Position numbers and translations under genes: made by a program
Notes under the pieces: model-generated
What the model saw: only the letters and a program-made list of their open reading frames with translations
Database searches by the model: none
What the model was told of the DNA's origin: nothing
NCBI GenBank assembly: GCA_030041195.1
Contig: JASHOI010000006.1
Coordinates: 7,372-71,371 of the forward strand
Direction of reading: 5' to 3'
Length of the DNA: 64,000 bases
Origin: Streptosporangiaceae bacterium
GTDB lineage: Bacteria > Actinomycetota > Actinomycetes > Streptosporangiales > Streptosporangiaceae
Shown here: in pieces, positions 1 to 9,388 of the stretch
Layout of the letters: the number at the start of each line of letters is the position of its first letter
Position numbering within the stretch: the first letter of the stretch is position 1

Positions 1-633
1 GGCACCTTCGACTTGGCCCTGGCGGGCAAGCTCGTCGCGGGCCGCAAACCGGTGGTCACCAACGACTTCCGCCTGCGGGGCCGCGAGCGCATCTTCGTCG
101 TGACCGGGCCCAACCAGGGCGGCAAGACCACCTTTGCCCGGACCTTCGGCCAGATCCACTGCCTGGGCAGCGTCGGCTGCCCAGTCCCGGGCAGCTCCGC
201 CCGCGTTTTCCTCTTCGACAGCCTCTTCACTCATTTCGCGAGGGAAGAGGACCTGACCAGGATGAGCGGCAAGCTGGAAGACGACCTGCTGAGGATCGGC
301 GAGATCCTGCGTTCGGCGACACCCGAGAGCATCGTGATCCTCAACGAGATCTTCAGCTCCACCACCCTGCACGATGCCCGTTTCCTGGGATCCAAGCTGA
401 TACAGAAGGTCATCCAGCTTGACGCGCTGTGCGTGTACGTCACTTTCGTGGATGAGCTCGCGTCGATCGCGGACTCCGTCGTCAGCATGATGACCACGAT
501 CGTCCCCGAGAACCCGGCCGAGCGCACCTACAAGGTGATCAGAAAACCAGCCGACGGCCTCGCGTACGCGCTGGCGATCGCCGAGAAGTACGGGCTCACC
601 TACGAGCAGCTGCGCGGGAGGCTGGCGTCGTGA
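1..633 (+). CDS. MutS-like ATPase, A-type subunit (5' end missing)
   Basis: The reading frame is open from base 1, so this is the C-terminal ATPase part of a longer gene; complete paralogs at 11645 and 20756 are about 510-540 aa. Seen: Walker A GPNQGGKT, a Walker B-like segment ending in LNE followed by IFSSTT, and a final VTFVDELAS where MutS proteins have the conserved TH (H-loop); the histidine is Phe here. No mismatch-recognition domain or C-terminal HTH can be expected, since the complete paralogs lack them. It overlaps the next gene by four bases (GTGA), so the two products are probably made together. Role inferred: one half of a heterodimeric MutS-core ATPase in the fluoride regulon; its own leader lies outside the window. 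Confidence 0.85.
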   Translation, partial: GTFDLALAGKLVAGRKPVVTNDFRLRGRERIFVVTGPNQGGKTTFARTFGQIHCLGSVGCPVPGSSARVFLFDSLFTHFAREEDLTRMSGKLEDDLLRIGEILRSATPESIVILNEIFSSTTLHDARFLGSKLIQKVIQLDALCVYVTFVDELASIADSVVSMMTTIVPENPAERTYKVIRKPADGLAYALAIAEKYGLTYEQLRGRLAS

Positions 634-2174
634 AGGTCTACCTCCTGCACCGGGATCAGGACTTTGACTTCGCGGCTGACCTGCCCGCTTGGCACGAAGA
701 TCTGACCCAGGACCTGGAACTGACCACGCTGCTCAACGCGATGGCCGGCCGGGATGCGTTCCTTTTCGACGTGTCCAGGAAGGTGCTGCTGGCCTGGCTC
801 ACCGACCCGGACGCCATCCGCTACCGGCAGCGGGTCCTCGCCGACTGCCTCGCAGAACCCGAGGTAATCCGGGCAATGTACGCGGTGGCGGTGGCTGCGC
901 TGCAGGACAAGCGGAGCTTCTTCGGCAGTTACGGCGGCTCGTACCAGAGCCCGTCGTCGAACCTGTCCGGCGCGGTCAGCTACCTCGAGGCCTACACGGC
1001 CCGCCTCAAGCAGCTACGCCAGCTCGCGGACGACCACGCCGCGAAGTTCCGCTCCGACGGGCTGCGGACGCTATGCGCCACGCTGCAGCGGGAACTGAGC
1101 GACGAGTACTTCGACCAGATCGGCTACCACCTGAGAAAGCTGCGCTTTCATTCGGGCGTGCTGATCAGCGGCGAGCTCGGACGGGACAACAGCGGGATCA
1201 ACTTTGTGCTCCGCGCTCCCGGCGACGCCCGGCCGTGGTGGAGGGAACGGCTAGGGATCGGCCAGCGGTCGTCCTACTCCTTCACGATCCCGCCCCGCGA
1301 TGAGGCGGGCGGGCAGATCCTGGACGACCTCACCAGCCGGGGTCTGAACTTGGTGGCCAACGCAGCCGCCCAGTCGGCCGACCACATCGGCAGCTATTTC
1401 ACCATGCTGCGGGCGGAACTGGGCTTCTACGTCGGATGCCTCAATCTCGCTGATCTGCTGGCCGCCAAAGAGATCCCGGTATCGGTTCCCACGCCCGAGG
1501 AACTGTCGCCGCCGGCGCTCACCTGCACGGAATTGCGTGATCCTTGCCTTTGCCTGCGGTCCGAAGGCACGGTCGTGGGCAACGACGTCAAAGCCGACGG
1601 GAAATCGCTGGTCATCATCACTGGCGCCAACTCCGGCGGGAAATCCACGTTCTTGCGCAGCGTCGGCCTGGCCCAGCTGATGATGCAGTGCGGGCTGTTC
1701 GTCACCGCAGAGTCCTACCAGGCGAATGTCAGCAGCGGGATCTTCACGCACTTTATCCGGGAGGAAGATCCCAGCATGACCAGCGGCCGGCTCGACGAAG
1801 AGCTGAAGCGCATGAGCACGGTCGCCGACGAGATCGGGCCGCACGGCCTGATGCTATTCAACGAGTCCTTCGCCGGCACCAACGAGCGTGAGGGATCCGA
1901 AATCGGCTATCAGATCGTCCGCGCCCTGCTGGAGGACGAGATCACGGTTTTCTTCGTCTCCCACCGGTTCGAATTCGCCGACCGGTTTCATCGCGAGCAG
2001 CCCGGCTCCACTCTCTTTCTCAGAGCCGAACGCCAGTCCGACGGGCGCCGGAACTACAAGCTGGCGGTCAAAGAGCCCCTCCCGACCAGCTTCGGGGAAG
2101 ACCTCTATTACCAGCTTGGCGGGTGGCTGGACGAGGACAAGGCCCCGGCGGCAGCGACCCAAGCAGGGGGCTGA
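630..2174 (+). CDS. MutS-like ATPase, B-type subunit
   Basis: 514 aa from a GTG inside the stop region of the upstream A subunit; the start [12 protein letters not shown] matches both B paralogs (13264 and 22279). The N-terminal two thirds is helical and resembles the MutS core/lever region; the ATPase follows, with Walker [11 protein letters not shown] near residue 332, then [19 protein letters not shown] in the Walker B/signature position (Asn replaces the usual first Asp) and [12 protein letters not shown] as H-loop with its His kept. MutS domain I (mismatch binding) and a Smr domain are absent, so mismatch repair is unlikely. A and B differ consistently in the H-loop, suggesting an asymmetric heterodimer. 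Function is otherwise unknown. Confidence 0.85.
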   Translation: MKVYLLHRDQDFDFAADLPAWHEDLTQDLELTTLLNAMAGRDAFLFDVSRKVLLAWLTDPDAIRYRQRVLADCLAEPEVIRAMYAVAVAALQDKRSFFGSYGGSYQSPSSNLSGAVSYLEAYTARLKQLRQLADDHAAKFRSDGLRTLCATLQRELSDEYFDQIGYHLRKLRFHSGVLISGELGRDNSGINFVLRAPGDARPWWRERLGIGQRSSYSFTIPPRDEAGGQILDDLTSRGLNLVANAAAQSADHIGSYFTMLRAELGFYVGCLNLADLLAAKEIPVSVPTPEELSPPALTCTELRDPCLCLRSEGTVVGNDVKADGKSLVIITGANSGGKSTFLRSVGLAQLMMQCGLFVTAESYQANVSSGIFTHFIREEDPSMTSGRLDEELKRMSTVADEIGPHGLMLFNESFAGTNEREGSEIGYQIVRALLEDEITVFFVSHRFEFADRFHREQPGSTLFLRAERQSDGRRNYKLAVKEPLPTSFGEDLYYQLGGWLDEDKAPAAATQAGG

Positions 2175-2236
2175 ACGGTCATCAGGGCCAAGCTGCGCTG
2201 TGCCCGGCCGCTCGGCGACGGCTGACCCCCGGCGCC

Positions 2237-4657
2237 CTACTCGGGCTCCGCGGGCAGGGCGAGGGCGGGCTGCCCGGCGAGCAGCCGGAGCGCGTCAAGG
2301 GAGGCGCTGGCCTCGTCTGCGGTGATCAGGCCGCGGCGCAGCGCTTCCCTTTTGAGGGCAAAGGCCCTCATGTTGTCTGATGCCCGTTGCAGCTGTGCGG
2401 CAGCCGCGCTGGTCATGGCCTGGCCAGCGGGTAGTGACGAGCACGCTTGCAGGACCAGGGCCAGGTGCCGCAGGCACAGCCGCGGCGGATCGGCGGCGGG
2501 TGCCTGCGCGGCTAGTTCCCCTGCTGCCTGCCGCTCGGTCCCGGCGAGCACGGCGCACGCCGGGCAGGTCTGGGTCCGCGCTATGGCCGCGACGTGCTCG
2601 GCGAGCTCACTGGGATCGCGGCTACTGGCATCGGCTTCACGCAGCGCGCCCGCGAGCTGGCTGGCCAGCCGGGCGTTCCCAGCGGAGATACCCACCGGAG
2701 AAGCCAGGTGGGCGTACTGCCAGGTGTGCAGCGGGCAGAACCCGCCGGTCTCGGCGTGCCGGGCCTGGTCGGCCTCGCTGGTCGCCAAGAGGAATTGCCG
2801 ACGGATCAGGTATTCGCTCTGCGCCGCCTCCAGCTGGCCGCAGATCACGCATGGGCCGCCGGTGGCGGGCAGCGCCGCGGCCTGCGGCTCAGGTTCCAGA
2901 TCACATGCCGGGCTGGTGGCGTCCGGTACCCAGGCGGCCACAGATCGCTCGAAGGCGGCAAGCCGTCCGGTGAGATCGGCCAGGATCGCCACGTCATCGT
3001 CGCGTGGCGGAGCCGACAGGTAACGGCGGAACTGGGCGGCCTCCGCGGTGGCCTGCCGTCGTGCCTGCTCACCGAGCCGCCGTGCCCAGTCCGCGGCGGC
3101 GTCCGCGAACGCGGCTGCCGCACGCCCGGCGAAGCCGGCTACCGCGGCGCTGATTGCGGCGGAGATGACGAGGGCCGCCTCATCGCCGGTGATGCCGCGG
3201 CCGCGGCGCCGCCGGTTCCTGGCAGGCGGGTCTGGCACGGCCCAGTCCACCCAGGGAACGGCGAGCTGCGGTATCTCCTCGCCGGCCCAGCCTGCCGGCG
3301 CGCCGTCATAGACCGGCAGGCCCGTGGCGGCGGCGCCCAGCTCTCGCGGAAAACGGGCCAGATCCAGCAGGACACCGATGTCCTGGGCCGCGGCCGCGAT
3401 TAGCGCCTCGCGCAGCTCGGCCGCCCGCCGCTCCAGCCAGGCACCGGCGGCCTGCCGTCCGGCCAGGCGCAAGGCATCCAGCGCGGCGGGTACCGGATCG
3501 CTGTCCGGTCCGGTGAATGCACCCTCTGGTTCCATGGCCGCGGGCGCGAGCAGCTCGGCGAGCTCGGCTTCCCAGCCGGTGCCGCGATCAGCGAGAACAT
3601 TGGCGACGGCGGTGTCAGTGGTGACAGCGAGCCGGTCCGCCACGGCGCCGAGGTGATCCTGCAATTCCCTCACCCGCGACTCGAAGCCGGCCACGATGCT
3701 GTCACATTCCGGGCCGCCGCCAGCAGCGGCCTGCCCGGCCTGCAGGTCGCGCTGCTGCCGCGCGACCAGGCTGGCCGCCGCGGCCGCGACATTGCCGAGC
3801 GCGACCCGCCCCCGCTCGGCGGTCAGGAACGAGGTCAGCGCGTCGCGCAGCGGGCCGATCCCGCTGTCAGCCAGCTGCCGGACGTCGCCGTTCATCGCAC
3901 CGTCCAGCGCCTGCAGCGCGCAGATCCCGAAGACCTGCGGCTCGGCGGGCAGGCTGACACGCGCCCAGCGCTGCACGTACCTGGTCACCTCCGCCGCATC
4001 GGCGTCGGTCACCAGATCACGCTTGTTGATGACCACGAACAGCTTGCCGGACTGCCCGGCTGCGGTGGTCAGGAAGTCCGTCTCGGTCTCGGTCAGCGCC
4101 GAGTCAAATCCGGTGACGAACACGACGGCGTCGGCCTGGGGCAGATAGCGCAACGTGGTGGCGGTGTTCGCGGCGATCGCCGACCCGACGCCGGGGGTGT
4201 CGATGAATTCAAAGCCCAGCCGCAGCAACTCGGCCGGGATCTCCACCTCGACCGAAGTGACCTGCATCCGGGTCCGCTCGGCGCTCGTCTGCGCCACGAA
4301 CCGGGGCACGTCGGCCACCGGCACCTCTACGGGCAGCGCCGCGGCGTGGCTGCGGACCAGCGCGCGAGCCCGGGTTCCATACCGGACGGTGGTGACCACC
4401 GATGTCATCGGCAGCGCACCCGTCGGCAGGCAGGGCTCGCCCAGCAGCGCGTTCATCAACGTGGTTTTGCCGCGGCTGAACTGACCGATCACCGCCAGCT
4501 GGAACCGGCCGGCCGCCAGCCGGGTCAGCAGCGTCCTGATCTGCTGCTCACGCTGCTCGTCCCGGTGAGAGTGCGCGATAGGCAGAACGGCACGGATCAT
4601 GTCCGCCAGCTCGAGCCGCCGCTGCTGGTAGCCGGTCAGCCCATCCATCTTTCCCAT
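2237..4657 (-). CDS. Dynamin-like GTPase with C-terminal CxxC/CxxH modules
   Basis: 806 aa. G1 is GQFSRGKT at about residues 58-65, G3 DTPGVGS near 153 and G4 NKRD near 211, followed by a long Ala-rich helical region and a C-terminal tail with two zinc-type modules (CVICGQ...GFCPLH and CPAC...LCLRH). The paralog at 45169 has the same layout; a third, shorter GTPase lies at 53866. The start was chosen because MGKMDGLTGY aligns with MDELKAYADR of the paralog and has GGGGTGG just upstream; a longer in-frame start at 4810 is possible. It lies downstream of a fluoride riboswitch (4836-4903) and overlaps a small ORF (4636-4833). Bacterial dynamins remodel or protect membranes; that role here is inferred. 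Confidence 0.85.
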   Translation of the reverse strand: MGKMDGLTGYQQRRLELADMIRAVLPIAHSHRDEQREQQIRTLLTRLAAGRFQLAVIGQFSRGKTTLMNALLGEPCLPTGALPMTSVVTTVRYGTRARALVRSHAAALPVEVPVADVPRFVAQTSAERTRMQVTSVEVEIPAELLRLGFEFIDTPGVGSAIAANTATTLRYLPQADAVVFVTGFDSALTETETDFLTTAAGQSGKLFVVINKRDLVTDADAAEVTRYVQRWARVSLPAEPQVFGICALQALDGAMNGDVRQLADSGIGPLRDALTSFLTAERGRVALGNVAAAAASLVARQQRDLQAGQAAAGGGPECDSIVAGFESRVRELQDHLGAVADRLAVTTDTAVANVLADRGTGWEAELAELLAPAAMEPEGAFTGPDSDPVPAALDALRLAGRQAAGAWLERRAAELREALIAAAAQDIGVLLDLARFPRELGAAATGLPVYDGAPAGWAGEEIPQLAVPWVDWAVPDPPARNRRRRGRGITGDEAALVISAAISAAVAGFAGRAAAAFADAAADWARRLGEQARRQATAEAAQFRRYLSAPPRDDDVAILADLTGRLAAFERSVAAWVPDATSPACDLEPEPQAAALPATGGPCVICGQLEAAQSEYLIRRQFLLATSEADQARHAETGGFCPLHTWQYAHLASPVGISAGNARLASQLAGALREADASSRDPSELAEHVAAIARTQTCPACAVLAGTERQAAGELAAQAPAADPPRLCLRHLALVLQACSSLPAGQAMTSAAAAQLQRASDNMRAFALKREALRRGLITADEASASLDALRLLAGQPALALPAEPE

Positions 4658-4833
4658 TGCCACCCCGGCTGCCTGGCAGCCACCCGCCAGGACGCGGCGG
4701 CCAGGAACCGCACCGCGGCGAGCCGGGCAGCCACGACGAACGCGGTCAGCGCGCCTGCGGGCGATCTCAGGGACGAAGATGCGTGCTGCGCCGAGCACGG
4801 CGAGCCGCAACCAGGCCAGTCACCAGCCACCAT
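4636..4833 (-). CDS. Small ORF, riboswitch-proximal, overlapping the GTPase start
   Basis: 65 codons, ATG at 4833. It is the first start after the fluoride riboswitch, and its Shine-Dalgarno GGTGGAAG is the 3' arm of the predicted switching hairpin. The middle is hydrophobic (ALTAFVVAARLAAVRFLAAA), so it could be a one-helix membrane peptide, or just a leader that couples translation to the GTPase, whose start lies 22 bases before this stop. Third-position GC is high. No known family recognised. Confidence 0.45.
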   Translation of the reverse strand: MVAGDWPGCGSPCSAQHASSSLRSPAGALTAFVVAARLAAVRFLAAASWRVAARQPGWQWERWMG

Positions 4834-4835
4834 CA

Positions 4836-4903
4836 GCTTCCACCGATCCTTAACCGGTAGAAGCCATCAGCCACAGCGGCGGTTCTGGCGGGCTTTCATC
4901 GCC
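4836..4903 (-). ncRNA. Fluoride (crcB) riboswitch, with one extra base in the loop
   Basis: RNA 5' half GGCGATGAAAGCCCGCC (rc of 4887-4903), 3' half GGCTGATGGCTTCTACC ending near 4857. The loop has one A more than other copies, so one pseudoknot base must bulge. The 3' strand GCTTCTACCG is complementary over ten positions to CGGTGGAAGC, which holds the SD of the next ORF: a translational ON switch. Confidence 0.85.
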
Positions 4904-4909
4904 GGGAAA

Positions 4910-4915
4910 ATTGTA
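4910..4915 (-). promoter_or_regulatory. -10 box of the 4.9 kb riboswitch promoter
   Basis: TACAAT on the minus strand, about 7 bases upstream of the first aptamer stem, so the transcript would begin at or just before the aptamer. No convincing -35 box was seen. Confidence 0.5.
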
Positions 4916-5119
4916 CCTATCACCTCACCTGTCGGGGGCAGGCGGTCAGGTGTGCATGACGTCCTCGGCGGTGGCTGCCGAACTGACGAGGTCGCGCGAC
5001 CTTCCGCCCGCGTGGGCCGAGGAGCAGGCTCAGCAGATTGCCGTCCGTCGAGTCGGCTGATTCTCGTCGATTCGGCTACCCAGCGGGCGGCGCAACTCGC
5101 GCAGCATCGAATGCCGCGG

Positions 5120-5872
5120 CTACCGGAGCCCCGGCGACATGCCAGACAGCGGTGCCCAGCCCAGCAAGACCTCGCCATCAGCGATCGCAGAGCCGAGGCA
5201 GCGGGAACGGGAACTGAGCTGCCAGGGATCACGGTCGCAGGTAATACCGATCAGGATGCCGCGACGGACGGTGACCAGGCCGGCGAGAGGCCGCGGCCGG
5301 ACGAGTGCTGACCAGGCTTGCTCGCCGATCATCACGATCACCGAGATACCGGTCTCGCAGGCTCGCATCCAGGCCTTGCCGACGGCCCGCAGCGGATACG
5401 CGCGCGCCAGCGCGCTTGACTCAGCGAAACCGAGCCGGCGGTAGTACTCCACGTCGGCGTTGACGGCCTCGCCCGGGCCGACAGGGCGGACACGGGCCGT
5501 TTCCAACGACGGGTGGACGAGCAGAAGCGGCATCGAAAGCTCTTGCGCTCTGGGTACCCGCAGCCAGCGCAGCCGTCGCCACGTCGCCATCCGCAGCGAC
5601 GCGCAGGTGGTCACGGCAGCCCATGTTCCCTGGCAGTGCAGATCCTCAGCCCCGACCTCGAGCCACGCCGAGGTGGCGCACTCGGCGTGATAGGCGACGA
5701 GCGTGACGATCTCCTGGTCGTCGCGGTAGGCACGAACGCTCAGCGGCCCGCTCCCCAGCGCGCCTCCGCAGGTCAGGCACTGGCCTCCCGGACCGAAGCG
5801 GTGAGCCAGTGCCGTCACCGTTGGCTCGCCAAGGCGGTATCTGATCACGTCAGCAATATCGAAAACAACCAC
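5120..5872 (-). CDS. Unknown protein with CxxC and HxxC motifs
   Basis: 250 aa, GTG start with GGGAGGG upstream. Not recognised. Near the N-terminus there is CLTCGG (about residues 32-37) and a later HAEC, a possible four-ligand zinc site; the C-terminal half (about residues 130-215) looks like a compact alpha/beta domain with alternating hydrophobic runs (GISVIVMIGEQAWSALV). It is the first large gene downstream of the minus-strand fluoride riboswitch at 6051-6098, about 180 bases away, and is divergent from membrane module I, so fluoride control is inferred from position. No signal peptide or membrane segment seen. Confidence 0.65.
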   Translation of the reverse strand: MVVFDIADVIRYRLGEPTVTALAHRFGPGGQCLTCGGALGSGPLSVRAYRDDQEIVTLVAYHAECATSAWLEVGAEDLHCQGTWAAVTTCASLRMATWRRLRWLRVPRAQELSMPLLLVHPSLETARVRPVGPGEAVNADVEYYRRLGFAESSALARAYPLRAVGKAWMRACETGISVIVMIGEQAWSALVRPRPLAGLVTVRRGILIGITCDRDPWQLSSRSRCLGSAIADGEVLLGWAPLSGMSPGLR

Positions 5873-5923
5873 GGGGCCCTCCCAGTAGGGCCGGCCTTAC
5901 GGCTGGGGCACAGTCGGCGGCCG

Positions 5924-6019
5924 CTATCGGCCGCGGGCACAGACGAGCCACACGCGGTCATCACAGGGACACGGCGATCGTATGGCCTCATGCCAGGCAC
6001 GCCAGCCGCTTGCACCCAC
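5924..6019 (-). CDS. Possible 31-aa leader ORF after riboswitch
   Basis: GTG at 6019, eight bases after TGGAGG, which lies just downstream of the fluoride aptamer at 6051-6098. The peptide (VGASGWRAWHEAIRSPC...) resembles no known family. An alternative GTG at 6015 opens a 56-codon frame that runs into the start of the 5120-5872 gene and could couple to it. Only the position supports coding. Confidence 0.25.
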   Translation of the reverse strand: MGASGWRAWHEAIRSPCPCDDRVWLVCARGR

Positions 6020-6050
6020 CGTCCGTACCTCCAGGTCAGGCCGGGCATCG

Positions 6051-6098
6051 GTAGAGGCCATTAGCGGGCATCTCGCGGTTGCGGCGAGCCTCATCGCC
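6051..6098 (-). ncRNA. Fluoride (crcB) riboswitch
   Basis: RNA halves GGCGATGAGGCTCGCC (6083-6098) and GCTAATGGCCTCTACC (ends 6051), matching the known aptamer core: the loop GAGGC pairs with GCCUC. It faces the 5120-5872 gene, divergent from the 6.2 kb copy. CTACCG can alternatively pair with CGGTGG about 35 bases downstream. Confidence 0.92.
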
Positions 6099-6104
6099 AC
6101 TGTC

Positions 6105-6134
6105 ATTGTTGTCCGCTGCGCCGACCGCGGGCAA
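6105..6134 (-). promoter_or_regulatory. Promoter of minus-strand 6.1 kb riboswitch
   Basis: -35 TTGCCC (6129-6134) and -10 AACAAT (6105-6110), 18-base spacing, ending six bases before the aptamer. Promoters of similar spacing and -10 sequence (CACAAT) precede the copies at 32.3 and 40.1 kb. Confidence 0.6.
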
Positions 6135-6214
6135 CATAACCCGCGGAACGGGCCGCCCATGATCCGGATTCTCGGTCGCGCCGACAGGGCGGGCAGTACA
6201 CTAAACGGTAGTAA

Positions 6215-6291
6215 TGCGATGAGGCTCGCATGGGCCTAGCCACGTGGTGCCGGCAAGGCTGATGGCCTCTACACCAACGGTGGAAGAGGCC
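6215..6291 (+). ncRNA. Fluoride (crcB) riboswitch of membrane module I
   Basis: 5' half GCGATGAGGCTCGC (6216-6229), 3' half GGCTGATGGCCTCTAC (ends 6272). The last strand GGCCTCT, continued by CACC, can fold back on GGTG and AGAGGCC (6279-6291), hiding the SD GGAAGAGG of the first gene; the same bases form the pseudoknot in the ligand-bound state. Confidence 0.95.
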
Positions 6292-6295
6292 TGCC

Positions 6296-7246
6296 GTGAC
6301 AGCTATCGCTTTGCAGGTTCTCCAGAGCGCTGCGGTCTTGTTCCTCGCCCCTGTTTATGCCGGTTTCCTGGCCCGGGCCGAGGCCATACTCCAGTCGAAA
6401 CGCGGGCCAAGCGTCTTGCAGCCCTATCGCGACCTGGCCAAGCTGCTTCGCAAGGACAGCGCGGTTTCAGAGGACGCCACGTGGATCTTCCGCGCAGCGC
6501 CGTTTGCCGCGTTCTCCTGTTACCTGACGGTCTCCGTGATCGTTCCGATCATCACCAATGAGCCACTGCCGCTCGCATTCCTCGCGGACCTGATCGGCGG
6601 GGCCTTCGTACTGATGCTGGCGAGCTTTTCGATCACGCTGGCGGCGCTGGATACGGCCAGCCCGGCGGGTGGGCTGGGTGCCAGCCGCACAACCTGGGTT
6701 GGCAGCCTGGCGGAGCCCTCGCTGATCCTGGTGTTTTTCACCGTCGCCGCGCTGTCTAACTCCGACAACCCTTATCTCGAGAACCACGCAGTCGCAGGCT
6801 CGCTGACGGCGTACACGCTGCCTACGCACCTCCTCGGCCTGGCTGCGTTCTTCATGGTCGTCCTGGCAGAGAACGGGCGGATCCCGATCGAAAGCCCCGG
6901 CGTGAGCACGGAGATCTCGATGATCGAGGAGAGCCGGGTGCTGGAGTATTCGGGCCGCGAGTACGCCCTGGTCAAGTGGGGGAGCTGGATGAAGCTCTTC
7001 CTGCTGTCCTCGATCTTCATGAACGTGTTCGTGCTGCCCTGGGGGCTCGGGAACGCGGACTCGATCCTGGGCGGGCTGCAGGGAGTGGGTGCCCTGGCCG
7101 GCAAACTGGTGGTCTGCGGGATCCTCATCGTGATCATCGATACCTCGTTCGCCAAGCTGCGGTTCTTCCGGATCGCCGAATACCTCGGCGGCTCGTTCCT
7201 GCTGGCGCTGATCGGCATCATCACCGGCTACGTGATCAGGAGGTGA
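6296..7246 (+). CDS. HyfC/HycD-like (NuoH-type) membrane subunit, module I
   Basis: 316 aa, GTG start six bases after GGAAGAGG, which is inside the fluoride-riboswitch hairpin. About eight hydrophobic helices. The Glu-rich loop typical of NuoH/HycD is present (ENGRIPIESPG..., EISMIEESRVLEYSG) before a Trp/Lys-rich segment. In complex I and membrane-bound hydrogenases this subunit joins the peripheral arm to the membrane. Module I has no peripheral-arm genes, which makes its partner unclear; subunits of modules II or III could supply it in trans. First of four collinear genes. Confidence 0.9.
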   Translation: MTAIALQVLQSAAVLFLAPVYAGFLARAEAILQSKRGPSVLQPYRDLAKLLRKDSAVSEDATWIFRAAPFAAFSCYLTVSVIVPIITNEPLPLAFLADLIGGAFVLMLASFSITLAALDTASPAGGLGASRTTWVGSLAEPSLILVFFTVAALSNSDNPYLENHAVAGSLTAYTLPTHLLGLAAFFMVVLAENGRIPIESPGVSTEISMIEESRVLEYSGREYALVKWGSWMKLFLLSSIFMNVFVLPWGLGNADSILGGLQGVGALAGKLVVCGILIVIIDTSFAKLRFFRIAEYLGGSFLLALIGIITGYVIRR

Positions 7247-7250
7247 TCGG

Positions 7251-7919
7251 ATGACATCGGCGACCTCTGTGGAAATGATCCTGCTCAACCTGGCATCGGT
7301 GCTAATCCTGCTGTGCGCTTTTGCTTGCCTCGGGTCGAAGCTGTTCGACCGCTATGTGGGCTATTACGCGGTCCAGTCCGTGCTGCTGTCCGTGGTCGCC
7401 GGGATCGTCGCCTACGACCTGGATTCCGCGCCACTATGGGCGCTTGCCGTGCTGACCCTGCTAATCAAGGGCGTGGGCATCCCGGTCTCGACGCGCCGTT
7501 ACCTGCTGGCCAGGCTCAGCCTCAAACGGGATGCCGCGATCGCGCTGGGCCTGTCCACGACGCTGATAATCGGGGCCGTGCTGACCGGGCTCGCCTACTT
7601 CGCGATGCGCCCCTCCACCCTGCCCGGCCGCCTGCTGGACACCGCGGCGGTGCCGCTCGCGATGGCCGTGGTGCTGCTCGGCGGCCTGTGCATGGTGGTG
7701 CGGCGACACACGATCGCGCAGCTGCTCGGCTGGCTGATCGTCGAGAACGGGGTTTTCCTCGGCGCGATCACGCTCGTCGCCACGTTCCCGTTCATCGTCG
7801 AGGCCGGGATCTTCCTGGACCTGGTCGCCGGGGTGCTGATCATGCTCACGCTCGTCTCCGGGCTCGCGCAGCGGCTGGCGTCGGCGAGCGCGGGCGATCT
7901 GCGGAGGCTGAGCGGGTGA
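7251..7919 (+). CDS. HyfE-like (NuoK-type) membrane subunit, module I
   Basis: 222 aa, ATG with GGAGGTGATC upstream that overlaps the end of the preceding gene. Hydrophobic throughout, about six helices, with the HyfE hallmark LIVENGVFLGAI near residue 165, where the Glu is the expected ion-path residue. Paralogs at 29920 and 38231. It overlaps the next gene by four bases (GTGA). Membrane component of the antiporter-like arm. Confidence 0.9.
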   Translation: MTSATSVEMILLNLASVLILLCAFACLGSKLFDRYVGYYAVQSVLLSVVAGIVAYDLDSAPLWALAVLTLLIKGVGIPVSTRRYLLARLSLKRDAAIALGLSTTLIIGAVLTGLAYFAMRPSTLPGRLLDTAAVPLAMAVVLLGGLCMVVRRHTIAQLLGWLIVENGVFLGAITLVATFPFIVEAGIFLDLVAGVLIMLTLVSGLAQRLASASAGDLRRLSG

Positions 7920-9388
7920 CACTCACGCTGTCCGTGCTCGCCTGGGCGCTGCCGCTGGCCGGCGCGATCGTGCCCTGGGCCGGTGCCAGCGCGCGGGGGA
8001 CCGGGACCGCGACCGCGGCGGGCGGGGCCGGCTCGCTCGCCGCCGCGATCGCACTCGCCGTGCGCATCGTCTCCGGACACCCGCTCAAGCTGCTCGGCGG
8101 GTTCATCTACGTCGACTCGCTGTCGGCGTTCTTCGTAGCCACCGTGGCGCTCGTGGTCACGCTGGCCGGCCTCGGCTCGTATTCCTACCTGCGGGCCGAG
8201 GAAGAGCGCGGCGAGCTGAGCCCGTTGCAGGTGCGCCTGTACGGCACATTCTTCGCTGTGTTCGCTTCGCTCATGCTCGCGGCCCTGCAGACCGGCAATC
8301 TAGGGCTGCTGTGGGTTCTGATCGAGGCCTCGACCCTGGCGAGCGCGGTGCTGGTGGCGCTGGAAGCGCGCCCTACCTCCCTGGAAGCGGCGTGGAAGTA
8401 CATCATCATCAGCTCGTTCGGCGTGACGATCGCGCTGGTGGGAACCCTGTTCGTCTACTACTCGGCGATCTTCCTGCACATCTCGCCGGACCAGCGGCTC
8501 ACCTGGCCCACGCTGTTCGCGCACGCGAGCCTCCTGCAGGCGCCAAGCCTGCGGCTGGCGTTCCTGCTGGTGCTGGTCGGCTACGGCACGAAGGTCGGCC
8601 TGGCGCCGATGCACACCTGGCTGCCGGACGCGCACTCCGAGGCGCCGAGCCCGGCGAGCGCGATGCTGTCCGCGGCACTGCTGAACACGGGCATGTACGC
8701 GATCATCCGGTTCCAGGCGCTGACCGCTGCCGAGCTTGGCCGCTACGCCAACGACGTGCTGCTCATCTTCGGCTTCGCCTCGCTGCTGGTCGGGGCGCTG
8801 TTCATGATCGAGTGCGAGAACTTCAAGCGCCTGTTCGCGTATTCCTCGATCGAGCACATGGGGATTATCGCGGTCGCGCTGGGGTTCGGCGGAGCGCTTG
8901 GATACTACGGCGCGTTGCTGCAGATACTCACGCACGCGATCGGGAAGTCCGTGCTTTTCCTGACGAGCGGCGACATCGTGCTGCGGTACCGGACCCGGAA
9001 CGTCGCCGCCGTGCGCGGCCTGCTACCGGTTGCTCCGGTCACCGGCTTGGCGCTGCTGCTCGGATCGCTGGCCATCCTCGGCTCGCCACCGTTCGGCGTC
9101 TTCCTCTCCGAGTTCACGATCGTGCGCGCAGGCTTCGCCAGCAAGGCGGCCTGGCTTGGCTTCCTGCTGCTGGCGCTGCTCGTGGTCGCGTTCGTGGCGT
9201 TCTCGCGCACCGCCGTGGGCATGGTCTTCGGGACGCCGCCGCGCGAAACGGCGAGCGTGGCGGCCCCGTCACGGTGGGTGGGTGGTTCCCCGCTGGTTGC
9301 CGGTCTCGGGCTGCTTCTCCTGCTCGGACTGTGGATACCAGACGGGCTCAATGAGCTGATCCTGCACGCGATGAGGGCGATAGCATGA
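7916..9388 (+). CDS. HyfF-like (NuoL/M/N-type antiporter) subunit, module I
   Basis: 490 aa; the GTG at 7916 overlaps the stop of the HyfE-like gene. About 13-14 hydrophobic helices. Family signatures: LWVLIEASTLASA (conserved Glu of TM5), GYGTKVGLAPMHTWLPDAH (conserved Lys and the WLPDAH loop), and SSIEHMGIIAVALGFGG. These are the charged residues that line the proton path in antiporter-like subunits. The homolog in module II carries a long polar insertion near its C-terminus that is absent here. Followed at once by a 32-codon ORF. Confidence 0.92.
   Translation: MTLTLSVLAWALPLAGAIVPWAGASARGTGTATAAGGAGSLAAAIALAVRIVSGHPLKLLGGFIYVDSLSAFFVATVALVVTLAGLGSYSYLRAEEERGELSPLQVRLYGTFFAVFASLMLAALQTGNLGLLWVLIEASTLASAVLVALEARPTSLEAAWKYIIISSFGVTIALVGTLFVYYSAIFLHISPDQRLTWPTLFAHASLLQAPSLRLAFLLVLVGYGTKVGLAPMHTWLPDAHSEAPSPASAMLSAALLNTGMYAIIRFQALTAAELGRYANDVLLIFGFASLLVGALFMIECENFKRLFAYSSIEHMGIIAVALGFGGALGYYGALLQILTHAIGKSVLFLTSGDIVLRYRTRNVAAVRGLLPVAPVTGLALLLGSLAILGSPPFGVFLSEFTIVRAGFASKAAWLGFLLLALLVVAFVAFSRTAVGMVFGTPPRETASVAAPSRWVGGSPLVAGLGLLLLLGLWIPDGLNELILHAMRAIA

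Noticed and set aside
3653..5311. 552-codon plus-strand frame opposite the first GTPase.
   Set aside because: No SD, shadow composition, and it runs through the riboswitch and promoter of the minus strand.
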